Shown: positions 24,917 to 32,330 of the stretch, piece after piece
Position numbering within the stretch: the first letter of the stretch is position 1
Layout: each line of letters opens with the position of its first letter
Source: Mycobacterium sp. ENV421
Lineage (GTDB): Bacteria; Actinomycetota; Actinomycetes; Mycobacteriales; Mycobacteriaceae
NCBI RefSeq assembly: GCF_002887815.1
Contig: NZ_PDHO01000004.1
Span: 124,001 to 188,000 of the forward strand
DNA length: 64,000 bases
Direction of reading: 5' to 3'
Translations under genes and position numbers: made by a program
The notes under the pieces: model-generated
The model's database searches: none
Seen by the model: only the letters and a program-made list of their open reading frames with translations
What the model was told of the DNA's origin: nothing

Positions 24917-25018
24917 CATGGCCGTATCCGATCGTGCGGCGATGTGCGGACGGCGACCCCCGACCCTCTGCGTCCTGAACACGCGGTGAACAGCCCCATG
25001 TGGTCTAGCGTTGGTGAC

Positions 25019-25369
25019 GTGCAGATTTCGGATGTGTTCCGCGCGGCGTCCGCTGCGGTCAATCGCGGTGCCACCGCATTGATCACGTCGCCGCGGTGGG
25101 GCCGCATCGTCGGGCTGGGGTTGACCGAGATCCGCTACACCGGCCGGCGCAGTGGCCGCAGTGTGGTGCTGCCGGTCGGCTACCGCCGCCGCGGCTCAGA
25201 CATCCTCATCGGCGTGGCGATGCCGGACGGCAAGAAATGGTGGCGCAACTTCACCGGCGAGGGCGCCCCGCTGACCATCCTGCTCGGCGGCGCACAGCGT
25301 CCGGGCCACGCCGTCGCCACCCGGGATGCGCGCGGCCGGGTGACCGTCACCGTCCGGCTCGACGACTAA
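25019..25369 (+). CDS. Deazaflavin-dependent nitroreductase-like small protein
   Basis: A 116-residue protein of the split beta-barrel type seen in F420-binding Ddn-like proteins: LTEIRYTGRRSGRSVVLPVGYRR, DGKKWWRNFTGEGAPLTILLGG. These motifs form the cofactor-phosphate and deazaflavin site in the family. It is shorter than Ddn itself (about 150 residues) because it lacks most of the N-terminal part. The GTG start lies shortly after a TCTAGCGTT stretch that could be a promoter element; no strong ribosome-binding site is seen. It overlaps the convergent hydrolase stop by four bases. Confidence 0.75.
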   Translation: MQISDVFRAASAAVNRGATALITSPRWGRIVGLGLTEIRYTGRRSGRSVVLPVGYRRRGSDILIGVAMPDGKKWWRNFTGEGAPLTILLGGAQRPGHAVATRDARGRVTVTVRLDD

Positions 25370-26277
25370 GCCAGATACCGGGTGAACCAGTCCTGCACCC
25401 GGGTCCACGCGTCGGCGGCCGCGACCGGGTTGTAGCGCGGTCCGCTGTCGTTGAAGAACGCGTGGTCGGCGTCGGGCTCGACGATCAGGTCGTTGACCAG
25501 GCCTGCTTGATCCAGCGCCGCCTTGGCCGCAGGCTCCGAAGACGTGACCCGTTGGTCGAGCGCGCCGTACAAGCCGAGGACCGCCGCGTTCTTCGATCCG
25601 GCGAAATTCGGGTTGTCGGGCAGCGGACCGTAGAACGGCACGGCGGCGGCAAGCCGGGCCTCGCCGGCGGCCAGCAACCGCCACACCAGTCCGCCGCCGA
25701 AGCAGAAGCCCACGACGGCGAGCTTCTGGCCGGGTGTCCGGCGCGCCACCTCGTCGAGCCCGGATCTGAGGTCGGCGACGAAACGCTCGGGGGCGATGGT
25801 GCCCAACGCCGCGGTTGCGGCCGCCGGATCGGTGAACGTGGCGGTGCCGCCCTCCTCGGAAAGCAGGTCGATCGCCAGCGCGGAGTAGCCGATCCCGGCC
25901 AGTCGGCCTGCGACGGTGCGCACCCAGTCGTTGAGGCCCTTGTTCTCGTGGATGACCAGCACGCCGCCGCGTGGGCTGGCGGCCTGCGCCCAGGCGCCCT
26001 GCAGCTGCCCGCGCGCGCCGGTGAAGGTGATGGGTTCGGTGGGCAGCGCCGTGGCCATGCCGGGTGGCGCGGCGGGGGTCGACGAAGTTGCCGTCGATGC
26101 CGGTGAGGACGCCGCGGTGGTCGGTTTGTCGGCCGAGCACGCGGCGATCAGCGCGCTGGCAGCCGCGGTGCCGACACCCAGCAGCCCCAGGCGCCGAAGC
26201 GCTTCGCGGCGGCTCAACAGGCCGTCGACATGATCCGTTGCGATCTCTTCGGCGATGTAGCGCTGCAAGGGAGTCAC
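25366..26277 (-). CDS. Tat-exported lipoprotein, dienelactone hydrolase family
   Basis: A 303-residue alpha/beta hydrolase. Nucleophile Cys192 sits in VVGFCFGGGLVW, with Glu111 in HENKGL, an aspartate in LYGALDQRV and the histidine in DADHAFFND, the Cys-Asp-His set of dienelactone hydrolases. The N-terminus SRREALRRLGLLGVGTAAA is a twin-arginine signal running into a lipobox ALIAACSA (Cys47), so it should be folded in the cytoplasm, exported by Tat and anchored to the membrane. A Ser/Thr/Ala-rich linker (48-72) follows. The substrate outside the cell is unknown. Confidence 0.88.
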   Translation of the reverse strand: MTPLQRYIAEEIATDHVDGLLSRREALRRLGLLGVGTAAASALIAACSADKPTTAASSPASTATSSTPAAPPGMATALPTEPITFTGARGQLQGAWAQAASPRGGVLVIHENKGLNDWVRTVAGRLAGIGYSALAIDLLSEEGGTATFTDPAAATAALGTIAPERFVADLRSGLDEVARRTPGQKLAVVGFCFGGGLVWRLLAAGEARLAAAVPFYGPLPDNPNFAGSKNAAVLGLYGALDQRVTSSEPAAKAALDQAGLVNDLIVEPDADHAFFNDSGPRYNPVAAADAWTRVQDWFTRYLA

Positions 26278-26344
26278 CTAGGCGAGTATGCGCCTTCTGG
26301 GTAAGCGTGAGCTGAAGCTGACGATCATCACCGGAGGTGCAGGC

Positions 26345-26857
26345 ATGGCAGACCGCGACGTACTGGCTGGGTCCGAGGCGTTCGAGAAGGTGGTCGGGTT
26401 GTTGGACTATCCGATGTTCGTCGTGACAACCCGGGTCGGCGATCAGCGCGCGGGTTGTCTGGTCGGCTTCAGCAGCCAGGTGTCGATTCATCCCTCCCGA
26501 TTCCTGGTCGGGCTGTCCAAGAAGAACCACACCTATCGAGTCGCCGCCGAGGGTGCGACTCATCTGGCCGTGCACCTGCTGGCCAAGGAGCACCGCGAAT
26601 TGGCGCGGCTGTTCGGCAGCGAGACCGGCGACCGAGTGGACAAGTTCGGCCGCTGCCGGTGGCGGGAGGGGCCCGAAGGTCTGCCGATCCTCGACGACGC
26701 CGCGGCTTGGTTCGCGGGACGGATTCTCGAGCGCTTCGATCTGGGCGATCACGTCGGGCACCTGACCGAGCCGGTGGCCGGGGCCGCGCCGGAGGAACTC
26801 GGGGATCTCGTCACGTTCACCGACGTCAAGGACCTGGAACCGGGCCACGAGGCCTGA
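26345..26857 (+). CDS. Flavin reductase domain protein
   Basis: A 170-residue FMN-binding split-barrel protein of the flavin reductase-like family. The typical core is GLLDYPMFVVTTRVGDQRAGCLVGFSSQVSIHPSRFLVGLSKKNHTYR in part, followed by HLAVHLLAKEHRELARLFG. Such proteins supply reduced flavin to two-component monooxygenases or use flavin directly. The ATG has GGAGGTGC upstream, which decided the start over an ATG 57 bases earlier. It precedes the SDR gene by 14 bases on the same strand, suggesting a small redox operon. Confidence 0.85.
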   Translation: MADRDVLAGSEAFEKVVGLLDYPMFVVTTRVGDQRAGCLVGFSSQVSIHPSRFLVGLSKKNHTYRVAAEGATHLAVHLLAKEHRELARLFGSETGDRVDKFGRCRWREGPEGLPILDDAAAWFAGRILERFDLGDHVGHLTEPVAGAAPEELGDLVTFTDVKDLEPGHEA

Positions 26858-26871
26858 CTAGCCTGAGGGTC

Positions 26872-27762
26872 ATGTCGTTAGGCGGTGCACTCGCGGACCG
26901 GATCGCTGTCGTGGCCGGTGCCACCCGGGGTGCCGGGCGCGGCATCGCCGCGGCACTCGGTGAGGCAGGCGCGACCGTCATCTGCACCGGCCGCAGCAGT
27001 GTCACAGGGCGCGGTGGGTCCGACTATGACCGGCCGGAGACCATCGAAGGCACGGCTGCGCTGGTCGACGACCTCGGCGGCACCGGGGTGGCGATCCAGG
27101 TCGATCACCTGGACCCCGACCAGGTGCGCGGGTTGGCCGACCGGATCCGGTCGGAGTTCGGCCGCATCGACGTGCTGGTCAACGACATCTGGGGTGCCGA
27201 GATCCTCAAGGGTGAGCCGCCACAGTGGAACCGCCCGATCTGGGAACTCGACATCGCCGACGGGCTGCGCATCCTCCGTCTCGGCATCGACACCCACCTG
27301 ATCACCGCGCACGCGCTGCTGCCGCTGATGGTCGAGCGACCGGGGGGCCTACTGATCGAGATGACCGATGGCACAGCCGAATACAACGCGGCGAACTATC
27401 GCATTTCGGTGTTCTACGACGCGGTCAAGTCTGCGGTAAACCGGATGGCCTTCGCGCTCGGTCACGAGCTGACCCCGTACGGCGCGACGGCCGTCGCCGT
27501 CACGCCCGGCTGGATGCGCTCGGAGATCATGCTCGAGCACTTCGGCGTCACCGAGGAGAACTGGCGAGATGCGGACGCACCGCCGGGTTTCGCGGAATCA
27601 GAGACACCGCGGTACGTGGGCCGCGCAATCGCGGCGATCGCCGCGGATGAGGACAGGTCGCGCTGGCATCAGCGGTCGGTGTCCGCAGCAGATCTGGCAC
27701 GCGCGTACGGCTTCGTCGATGTCGACGGACGGCAGCCGGATGCCTGGGCACATATGGAGTAA
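26872..27762 (+). CDS. Short-chain dehydrogenase/reductase
   Basis: A 296-residue SDR. The nucleotide-binding motif is VVAGATRGAGRGIAAALG (TGxxxGxG with A for T), with TGRSS following strand 2 suggesting NADP preference. The catalytic Tyr-Lys pair is in YDAVKSAVNRM; the usual serine is replaced by the region IEMTDGTAEYN, so the active site is somewhat unusual. The C-terminal part is longer than classical SDRs (about 250). It shares an operon with the flavin reductase-domain gene. The substrate is unknown. Confidence 0.85.
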   Translation: MSLGGALADRIAVVAGATRGAGRGIAAALGEAGATVICTGRSSVTGRGGSDYDRPETIEGTAALVDDLGGTGVAIQVDHLDPDQVRGLADRIRSEFGRIDVLVNDIWGAEILKGEPPQWNRPIWELDIADGLRILRLGIDTHLITAHALLPLMVERPGGLLIEMTDGTAEYNAANYRISVFYDAVKSAVNRMAFALGHELTPYGATAVAVTPGWMRSEIMLEHFGVTEENWRDADAPPGFAESETPRYVGRAIAAIAADEDRSRWHQRSVSAADLARAYGFVDVDGRQPDAWAHME

Positions 27763-27775
27763 ACAGATCGAAGAA

Positions 27776-27799
27776 AGTGTCCACTAAATCGTTGACACT
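27776..27799. promoter_or_regulatory. Inverted repeat over a -35 element
   Basis: AGTGTC (27776-27781) and GACACT (27794-27799) form a perfect 6-base inverted repeat with a 12-base spacer. The right arm overlaps TTGACA (27792-27797), the consensus -35 hexamer. With about 17 bases spacing, a -10-like TTCTAT follows, placing transcription close to the GTG at 27829. The arrangement suits a repressor blocking the promoter of the amidohydrolase gene. Confidence 0.45.
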
Positions 27800-27828
27800 C
27801 GTGCAAGCAAACGGTTCTATTGACGCTC

Positions 27829-29628
27829 GTGAGCTTCGACACAATCATCCGCAACGGCCGGTGGTTCGACGGAACCGGTGCCCCGTCCGGGATCCGGGAC
27901 ATCGGCATCCGCGACGGCCGCATCGCCGCGGTCAGCCTGCGCCCCCTCGACGTGACCGGCTGCGACGACGTCGTCGAAGCGGGTGGCCGGTGGGTGCTGC
28001 CGGGGATGGTCGACATCCACACCCATTACGACGTCGAGGTGCTGGGCGGTCCGGGCCTGCCGGAGTCGGTGCGCCACGGTGTCACGACGATCATGATCGG
28101 CTCCTGCTCGCTGTCCACGATCCACGTCGGCGGCAGCGACGCCGGAGACCTGTTCGGCCGGGTCGAGGCGATTCCGCGCGAGCACGTCGTCGCCGCGATC
28201 GATGACGCCAAGACCTGGACCACCGCCGAGGGATACATCCAAGCCTTGGAGTCACGGCCGCTGGGACCCAACATCGCGGCGTTCATCGGCCACTCCGACA
28301 TGCGAACCGCGGTCATGGGATTGGATCGCGCGACCCGAGACGATGTGCGGCCCAACGCTGCCCAGCAGGCCGAGATGGAGCGCATGCTCACCGAAGCGCT
28401 GGACGCCGGGTTCGTCGGGATGTCCTCGATGCAGTTGCTGTTCGACAAGATCGACGGCGAGACCTGCCGGTCGCGGACGCTCCCGTCGACCTACGCCAAG
28501 CCCCGCGAGCTGCGCCGGCTCAAGTCGCTGCTGCGCAAGCGTGGGCGGGTGCTGCAGTCCGGGCCGGACATCCAGAACCCGATGAACCTGATTTCGCAAG
28601 TGGCGCAATCACTCCCGGTGCTGCGCGACAAGCTCAAGACCAGCCTGCTGTCGGCGGCCGACGTCAAGTCCAATCCGTTCGCCATTCTGTTGTTGGGCCC
28701 GCTGGCCAAGGTGACCAACAAGTTCGGCGGCGACTTCCGCTGGCAGCACCTGCCGGTTCCGTTCGAGGTGTACGCCGACGGCATCGATCTCGTGGTGTTC
28801 GAGGAGTTCGGCTCCGGAGCGGCCGCACTGCACCTGCGCGACGAGGTCGAGCGCAACGCGCTGCTGGCCGACGAGGCCTACCGCCGCCAGTTCCGCAAGG
28901 ACTACGACACCAAGTACGGCGTCCGGGTGTGGCACCGGGACTTCTTCGACGCCGAGATCGTCGCCTGCCCCGACGAAACGGTGGTGGGCAAGTCCTTCGG
29001 GCAGGTCGGCATGGACCGGGGTGAGCTGCATCCGGTGGACGCCTTCCTGGATCTGGTGCTCGAGCACGGCACCAAGCTGCGCTGGCGCACCACGATCTCC
29101 AATCAACGGCCCGAGGTGCTCAAGAAACTCGCCCGCGACCCCGGTGTGCAGATGGGCTTCTCCGATGCCGGTGCGCACCTGCGCAACATGGCGTTCTACA
29201 ACTACGGTCTGCGGCTGTTGCGTCATGTGCGCGACGCCGATCGCAAGGGCCGCCCCTTCATGTCGGTCGAGCAGGCCGTGCACCGGATGACCGGTGAGCT
29301 GGCCGACTGGTACCAGATCGACGCCGGCCACCTGCGCGTCGGCGATCGGGCCGATCTGGTGGTGATCAACCCCAAGCGCCTCGACAGCCGCCTCGACGAC
29401 TACGCCGAGCACCCCGTCGAGCAGTACGACGGCTTGCCCCGGATGGTCAACCGCAACAACGACGCCGTCGATCTGGTCCTGATCGGCGGGCGTGCGGTGG
29501 TCCGCGACGGCGAACCGACACCCGTGCTCGGGTCCGAACGGACCGGCAGTTTCCTGCGGGTGGGCCGGGCGACGGCGGCACCGGGAACGACGACGACGAC
29601 GGAAACGGAGCTGGCCCATGTCAATTGA
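27829..29628 (+). CDS. N-acyl-D-amino-acid deacylase family amidohydrolase
   Basis: A 599-residue metal-dependent hydrolase of the D-aminoacylase/dihydroorotase-like superfamily. The opening SFDTIIRNGRWFDGTGAPSGIRDIGIRDG and metal motif MVDIHTHYD are diagnostic; FSDAGAHLRNM carries the conserved catalytic Asp. The C-terminal beta-sandwich ends LVVINPKRL and LIGGRAVVRDG. The GTG start gives the conserved family beginning; a TTG three codons earlier has no better signal. The natural substrate (N-acyl-D-amino acid or related amide) is not predictable. Its 3' end overlaps the following epoxide-hydrolase-like gene by 11 bases, implying coupled translation. Confidence 0.88.
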   Translation: MSFDTIIRNGRWFDGTGAPSGIRDIGIRDGRIAAVSLRPLDVTGCDDVVEAGGRWVLPGMVDIHTHYDVEVLGGPGLPESVRHGVTTIMIGSCSLSTIHVGGSDAGDLFGRVEAIPREHVVAAIDDAKTWTTAEGYIQALESRPLGPNIAAFIGHSDMRTAVMGLDRATRDDVRPNAAQQAEMERMLTEALDAGFVGMSSMQLLFDKIDGETCRSRTLPSTYAKPRELRRLKSLLRKRGRVLQSGPDIQNPMNLISQVAQSLPVLRDKLKTSLLSAADVKSNPFAILLLGPLAKVTNKFGGDFRWQHLPVPFEVYADGIDLVVFEEFGSGAAALHLRDEVERNALLADEAYRRQFRKDYDTKYGVRVWHRDFFDAEIVACPDETVVGKSFGQVGMDRGELHPVDAFLDLVLEHGTKLRWRTTISNQRPEVLKKLARDPGVQMGFSDAGAHLRNMAFYNYGLRLLRHVRDADRKGRPFMSVEQAVHRMTGELADWYQIDAGHLRVGDRADLVVINPKRLDSRLDDYAEHPVEQYDGLPRMVNRNNDAVDLVLIGGRAVVRDGEPTPVLGSERTGSFLRVGRATAAPGTTTTTETELAHVN

Positions 29629-30088
29629 CACTTCAGCGGTACCCACGGACGTGGCTCAGACCGTATTGGGCATGTGGAGGGCGCTGTCGAACCGCGACTG
29701 GGAAACGCTGAAGACGTTCCTGTCCGACGACTGCATCTACGTCGACATGCCGGTCGGCCCGATCGCCGCAGCACGCGGCCCCGAGAATATCGTCAAGCGG
29801 CTCAAGATCGGGCTCGAGCCGCTGGCCGGCTACGAGAACCACGACGGCGTGCTGGTGAGCAACGGCGTGGACACCATGTACGAGCACTCCGAGACATGGA
29901 CATTCACGTCCGGTGAACAGGGCGTGCTGCGCTTTGTCACGGTGCACAAAGTCTCCGACGGCAAGATCACGCTGTGGAAGGACTACTGGGACATGAACGG
30001 GCTGACCAGCTTCGCGCCGCCGACCTGGCTCGAGGACCTGGCGAGCGCAGACATGTCGTGGATGTTCGACGCGACCGGGCTGGTCTGA
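29618..30088 (+). CDS. SnoaL-like / limonene-1,2-epoxide hydrolase family protein
   Basis: A 156-residue NTF2-fold protein. The segment MWRALSNRDWETLKTFLSDDCIYVDMPVG and the C-terminal GKITLWKDYWDMNGL resemble limonene-epoxide hydrolase-type proteins such as mycobacterial EphG; the latter block contains aspartates in the position of the catalytic Asp-Arg-Asp group. The catalytic arginine is less certain. It starts within the 3' end of the amidohydrolase gene in another frame, so the pair is translationally coupled and may act on the same substrate class. Confidence 0.82.
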   Translation: MSIDTSAVPTDVAQTVLGMWRALSNRDWETLKTFLSDDCIYVDMPVGPIAAARGPENIVKRLKIGLEPLAGYENHDGVLVSNGVDTMYEHSETWTFTSGEQGVLRFVTVHKVSDGKITLWKDYWDMNGLTSFAPPTWLEDLASADMSWMFDATGLV

Positions 30089-30093
30089 GCCGC

Positions 30094-30624
30094 CTAGCCC
30101 AACCGGACCGATTCGCCGAGATCCTGATCCAGAATCGTGCCTGCTCTGCCCATCGCGGCGTTGCCTGATCGCAGGAACTCGAGCGAGTGCCGCAGTTCGT
30201 TGGCGTCGATGTCGTCGGTTGCCGCCATGCAAAAGTGCATAGCCACGTCGTAGTCCGAGAGCCCGGCCTGGAATTCGGCGCCGAAAGCGGGATCAGGCGG
30301 TGGCATGTGGCCCTGCAGTCCAGCCACTCCGTCGTGGTATCTCGCGCATGCCGTGCTCAGCGATACGACGTCGTTAGCCTGCGCTGCCGCCGACACCGCT
30401 TCCGTTGCCGACTGGATTGCCCTGACATGGTCCTGCACTTTGTCCCACCACGCCTGCATCGACTGCCGCAGCGGCGGTGCGGACGGTGCGACGGTCCGAG
30501 TCTGCGTGAGCGTCGACGGCGCAGCAGTGACCACGCTGGTGTTCGCCGGTAGACCGCCCGTCGGACCACAAGCGGTAAGGGCGATCGCGGCAATCCCGGC
30601 GACGAGCATCAGAGGCGAGCGCAT
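30094..30624 (-). CDS. Putative lipoprotein, unknown function
   Basis: A 176-residue exported protein. The signal peptide MRSPLMLVAGIAAIALTACG ends in the lipobox LTAC, with lipidated Cys near residue 19. A Thr/Ser/Pro-rich linker follows, then a helical domain (about 50-165) with SMQAWWDKVQDHVRAIQSATEAV and two further cysteines (TACARYHD and MHFCMAATDD). No enzymatic motif is evident. The start at 30624 was chosen because it gives a correctly spaced signal peptide; an upstream in-frame start would bury it. It is convergent with the epoxide-hydrolase-like gene. Confidence 0.8.
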   Translation of the reverse strand: MRSPLMLVAGIAAIALTACGPTGGLPANTSVVTAAPSTLTQTRTVAPSAPPLRQSMQAWWDKVQDHVRAIQSATEAVSAAAQANDVVSLSTACARYHDGVAGLQGHMPPPDPAFGAEFQAGLSDYDVAMHFCMAATDDIDANELRHSLEFLRSGNAAMGRAGTILDQDLGESVRLG

Positions 30625-30802
30625 GGGAATCAGAGTCACCTCACGGCAAGCGGGTGCGCGAGGGTCCAACGGCCCCAATAATCCCGACTCGACGGCCGAC
30701 ACCACGAGGATCTCGGACGCGAACGGGCTGATCTGAGCACCGGCCCGGGCTCGCGACGCTAGTCTGATCAGGCCGGACCGGCACCGTCGTCAGGAGGCAC
30801 AG

Positions 30803-31201
30803 ATGCGCAGAATCGTCGTTGGGTCGGTCGTCGCGGCGGGACTGGTGAGTGCTGCGATCCCCTTGGCCGCTCCCGCGTCGGCCACGTCGTGCCACTCCCC
30901 GACCTGTGTGCCGAACGTCGCCCAGAACGTCGTCGGCGGAACACCCTGCACACCGAGCCCGGGCTTCGTCTTCGGGTTCGATGCACAGAGGAACACGCTG
31001 ATCTGCGCGGCCAGCGGTGTGTGGATGGCGACTGGGCCGTTGGTCGGCGAGGCCGCCAACGCGCTGCCGTGCACCACGCCCGGAACCACCGCACAGCAGC
31101 GGGTGGCTGGTGACGAATGGGAACCCAAGGTCTATGGGGTGCCGCTGATCTGCACGGGGCCGGCCGACATGGCGCACTGGAAGCACTTCCCGCCGGCCTG
31201 A
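30803..31201 (+). CDS. Small secreted cysteine-containing protein
   Basis: A 132-residue exported protein. A signal peptide (MRRIVVGSVVAAGLVSAAIPLAA in part) is cleaved near PASA-TS at about 28. The mature domain has six cysteines (two in SCHSPTC, then PC, IC, PC and IC), suggesting three disulfides. It begins with GGAG in CAGGAGGCACAG nine bases before the ATG. No known domain is recognised. It resembles the many small secreted proteins of mycobacteria of unknown role. It is convergent with the amidohydrolase gene. Confidence 0.78.
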   Translation: MRRIVVGSVVAAGLVSAAIPLAAPASATSCHSPTCVPNVAQNVVGGTPCTPSPGFVFGFDAQRNTLICAASGVWMATGPLVGEAANALPCTTPGTTAQQRVAGDEWEPKVYGVPLICTGPADMAHWKHFPPA

Positions 31202-31214
31202 CGACCAGCGACCA

Positions 31215-32330
31215 CTAGAGACCGTAGACCCGAAGGGCGTTGTCGCGCCCGATCAGGTCGGCGACCCGGATGGCGTCGGCCTCGCTCCACTGGTCGCGCG
31301 CCACGAACCCGGAGAGCACCGCGGCCATCCCCGCCCGCCAGAGCCGCGACCCCAGATAGTGCAGCTCGGCGGGGCCGAAAGCGTCTGAGGAGTACAGGAT
31401 CTTGCGAAACGGGGCCAACTCCAGGGTGCGCGCGATGAAAGCCTCGGCGCGGGCCCCGAGATGGTTGATGCTCAGGCCGACATCGAGGTAGACGTTGTTG
31501 AAAGCCTGTGCCAGATAACCGGCTTCGCGCTCGTACGGGTAGCAGTGCAACAGCACGATCGGCGTGGTGCCCGACTCGCGCAGGAAATCCAGCAAGAACA
31601 TCGGGTTGGTCCGGTGCAGATCGCAGTCGCGGTCGCCGAGGCCGACGTGGAACTGTAGCGGCTTGCCCAGCCGAAGAGCTTCGTGCACGCCGAACCGCAG
31701 CAGCGTGCGGTCGGTCAGTCGCACTCCCCCGGCGTCGCGCCAGCGGGCTGCCGCGGCGGCGACATCGCGTGCACTGGGTTGGGACAGATCGCCGTCGAAG
31801 CCGCCGCGATAGGCCAGCACCGACTTGGTGGCGACCGCTGTCTCGGTGCGCTGGTGCAGGATCCGGCGGAACGCATCGGCGTAGTCGCCCGCAGCTGCGG
31901 CGGCCTGCTCGGCGACCTCCTCGAGACGGACGATCTCGCCGACCTCGCCCCCGGACGCGTCGGCGATCTCGGGCAGCCCTGCGATGGCGCCGGGCAGGCC
32001 GGTGTCGACCAGCCAGTCGCTCACTCCGGCGGCAGGCAGGAACAGCCGCGCCAGCTGATCTTCGGTCAACTCACTGCGGCGTTCCCAATAGGTCTGCGGG
32101 TCAACATGTTCGGCAAGCCCGAGCAGCGGCGCGCAGTGCGCCCGCACGGCGAATCCGAGTTGGGTGTCGAAGCCGGAGTCGAAGTCGGCCAGCGATTCGA
32201 TGTTGGCTTCGTTCAGCCCGTTCTCGAAGCGCCTGCGATCACCGGCGGTCAGCCAGTAGCCGTGAACGTGGTTGTCCACCAGACGGATACCGGCGATGTG
32301 GTCGCCGAGTGCCGAGGCGGATACAGACAC
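31215..32330 (-). CDS. Amidohydrolase (FluG N-domain like), partner of GlnA3
   Basis: A 371-residue TIM-barrel metal-dependent hydrolase. The metal motif is DNHVHGYW near residues 19-26, with later metal-site residues in FHVGLGDRD, VLLHCYPYEREAGYL and ILYSSDAFGPAELH. In fungi and plants this domain is fused to a glutamine-synthetase domain (FluG/NodGS); here the glnA3-like gene ends exactly one base before this GTG start, the split version of the same pair. By synteny it corresponds to M. tuberculosis Rv1879. The hydrolysed compound is unknown; a gamma-glutamyl or amide product of the partner is a reasonable guess. Confidence 0.88.
   Translation of the reverse strand: MSVSASALGDHIAGIRLVDNHVHGYWLTAGDRRRFENGLNEANIESLADFDSGFDTQLGFAVRAHCAPLLGLAEHVDPQTYWERRSELTEDQLARLFLPAAGVSDWLVDTGLPGAIAGLPEIADASGGEVGEIVRLEEVAEQAAAAAGDYADAFRRILHQRTETAVATKSVLAYRGGFDGDLSQPSARDVAAAAARWRDAGGVRLTDRTLLRFGVHEALRLGKPLQFHVGLGDRDCDLHRTNPMFLLDFLRESGTTPIVLLHCYPYEREAGYLAQAFNNVYLDVGLSINHLGARAEAFIARTLELAPFRKILYSSDAFGPAELHYLGSRLWRAGMAAVLSGFVARDQWSEADAIRVADLIGRDNALRVYGL

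Noticed and set aside
27820..27828. TTG at 27820 as the amidohydrolase start
   Set aside because: The GTG at 27829 gives the conserved SFDTIIRNGRWFDGTG beginning and fits a leaderless promoter better; no ribosome-binding site supports the TTG.
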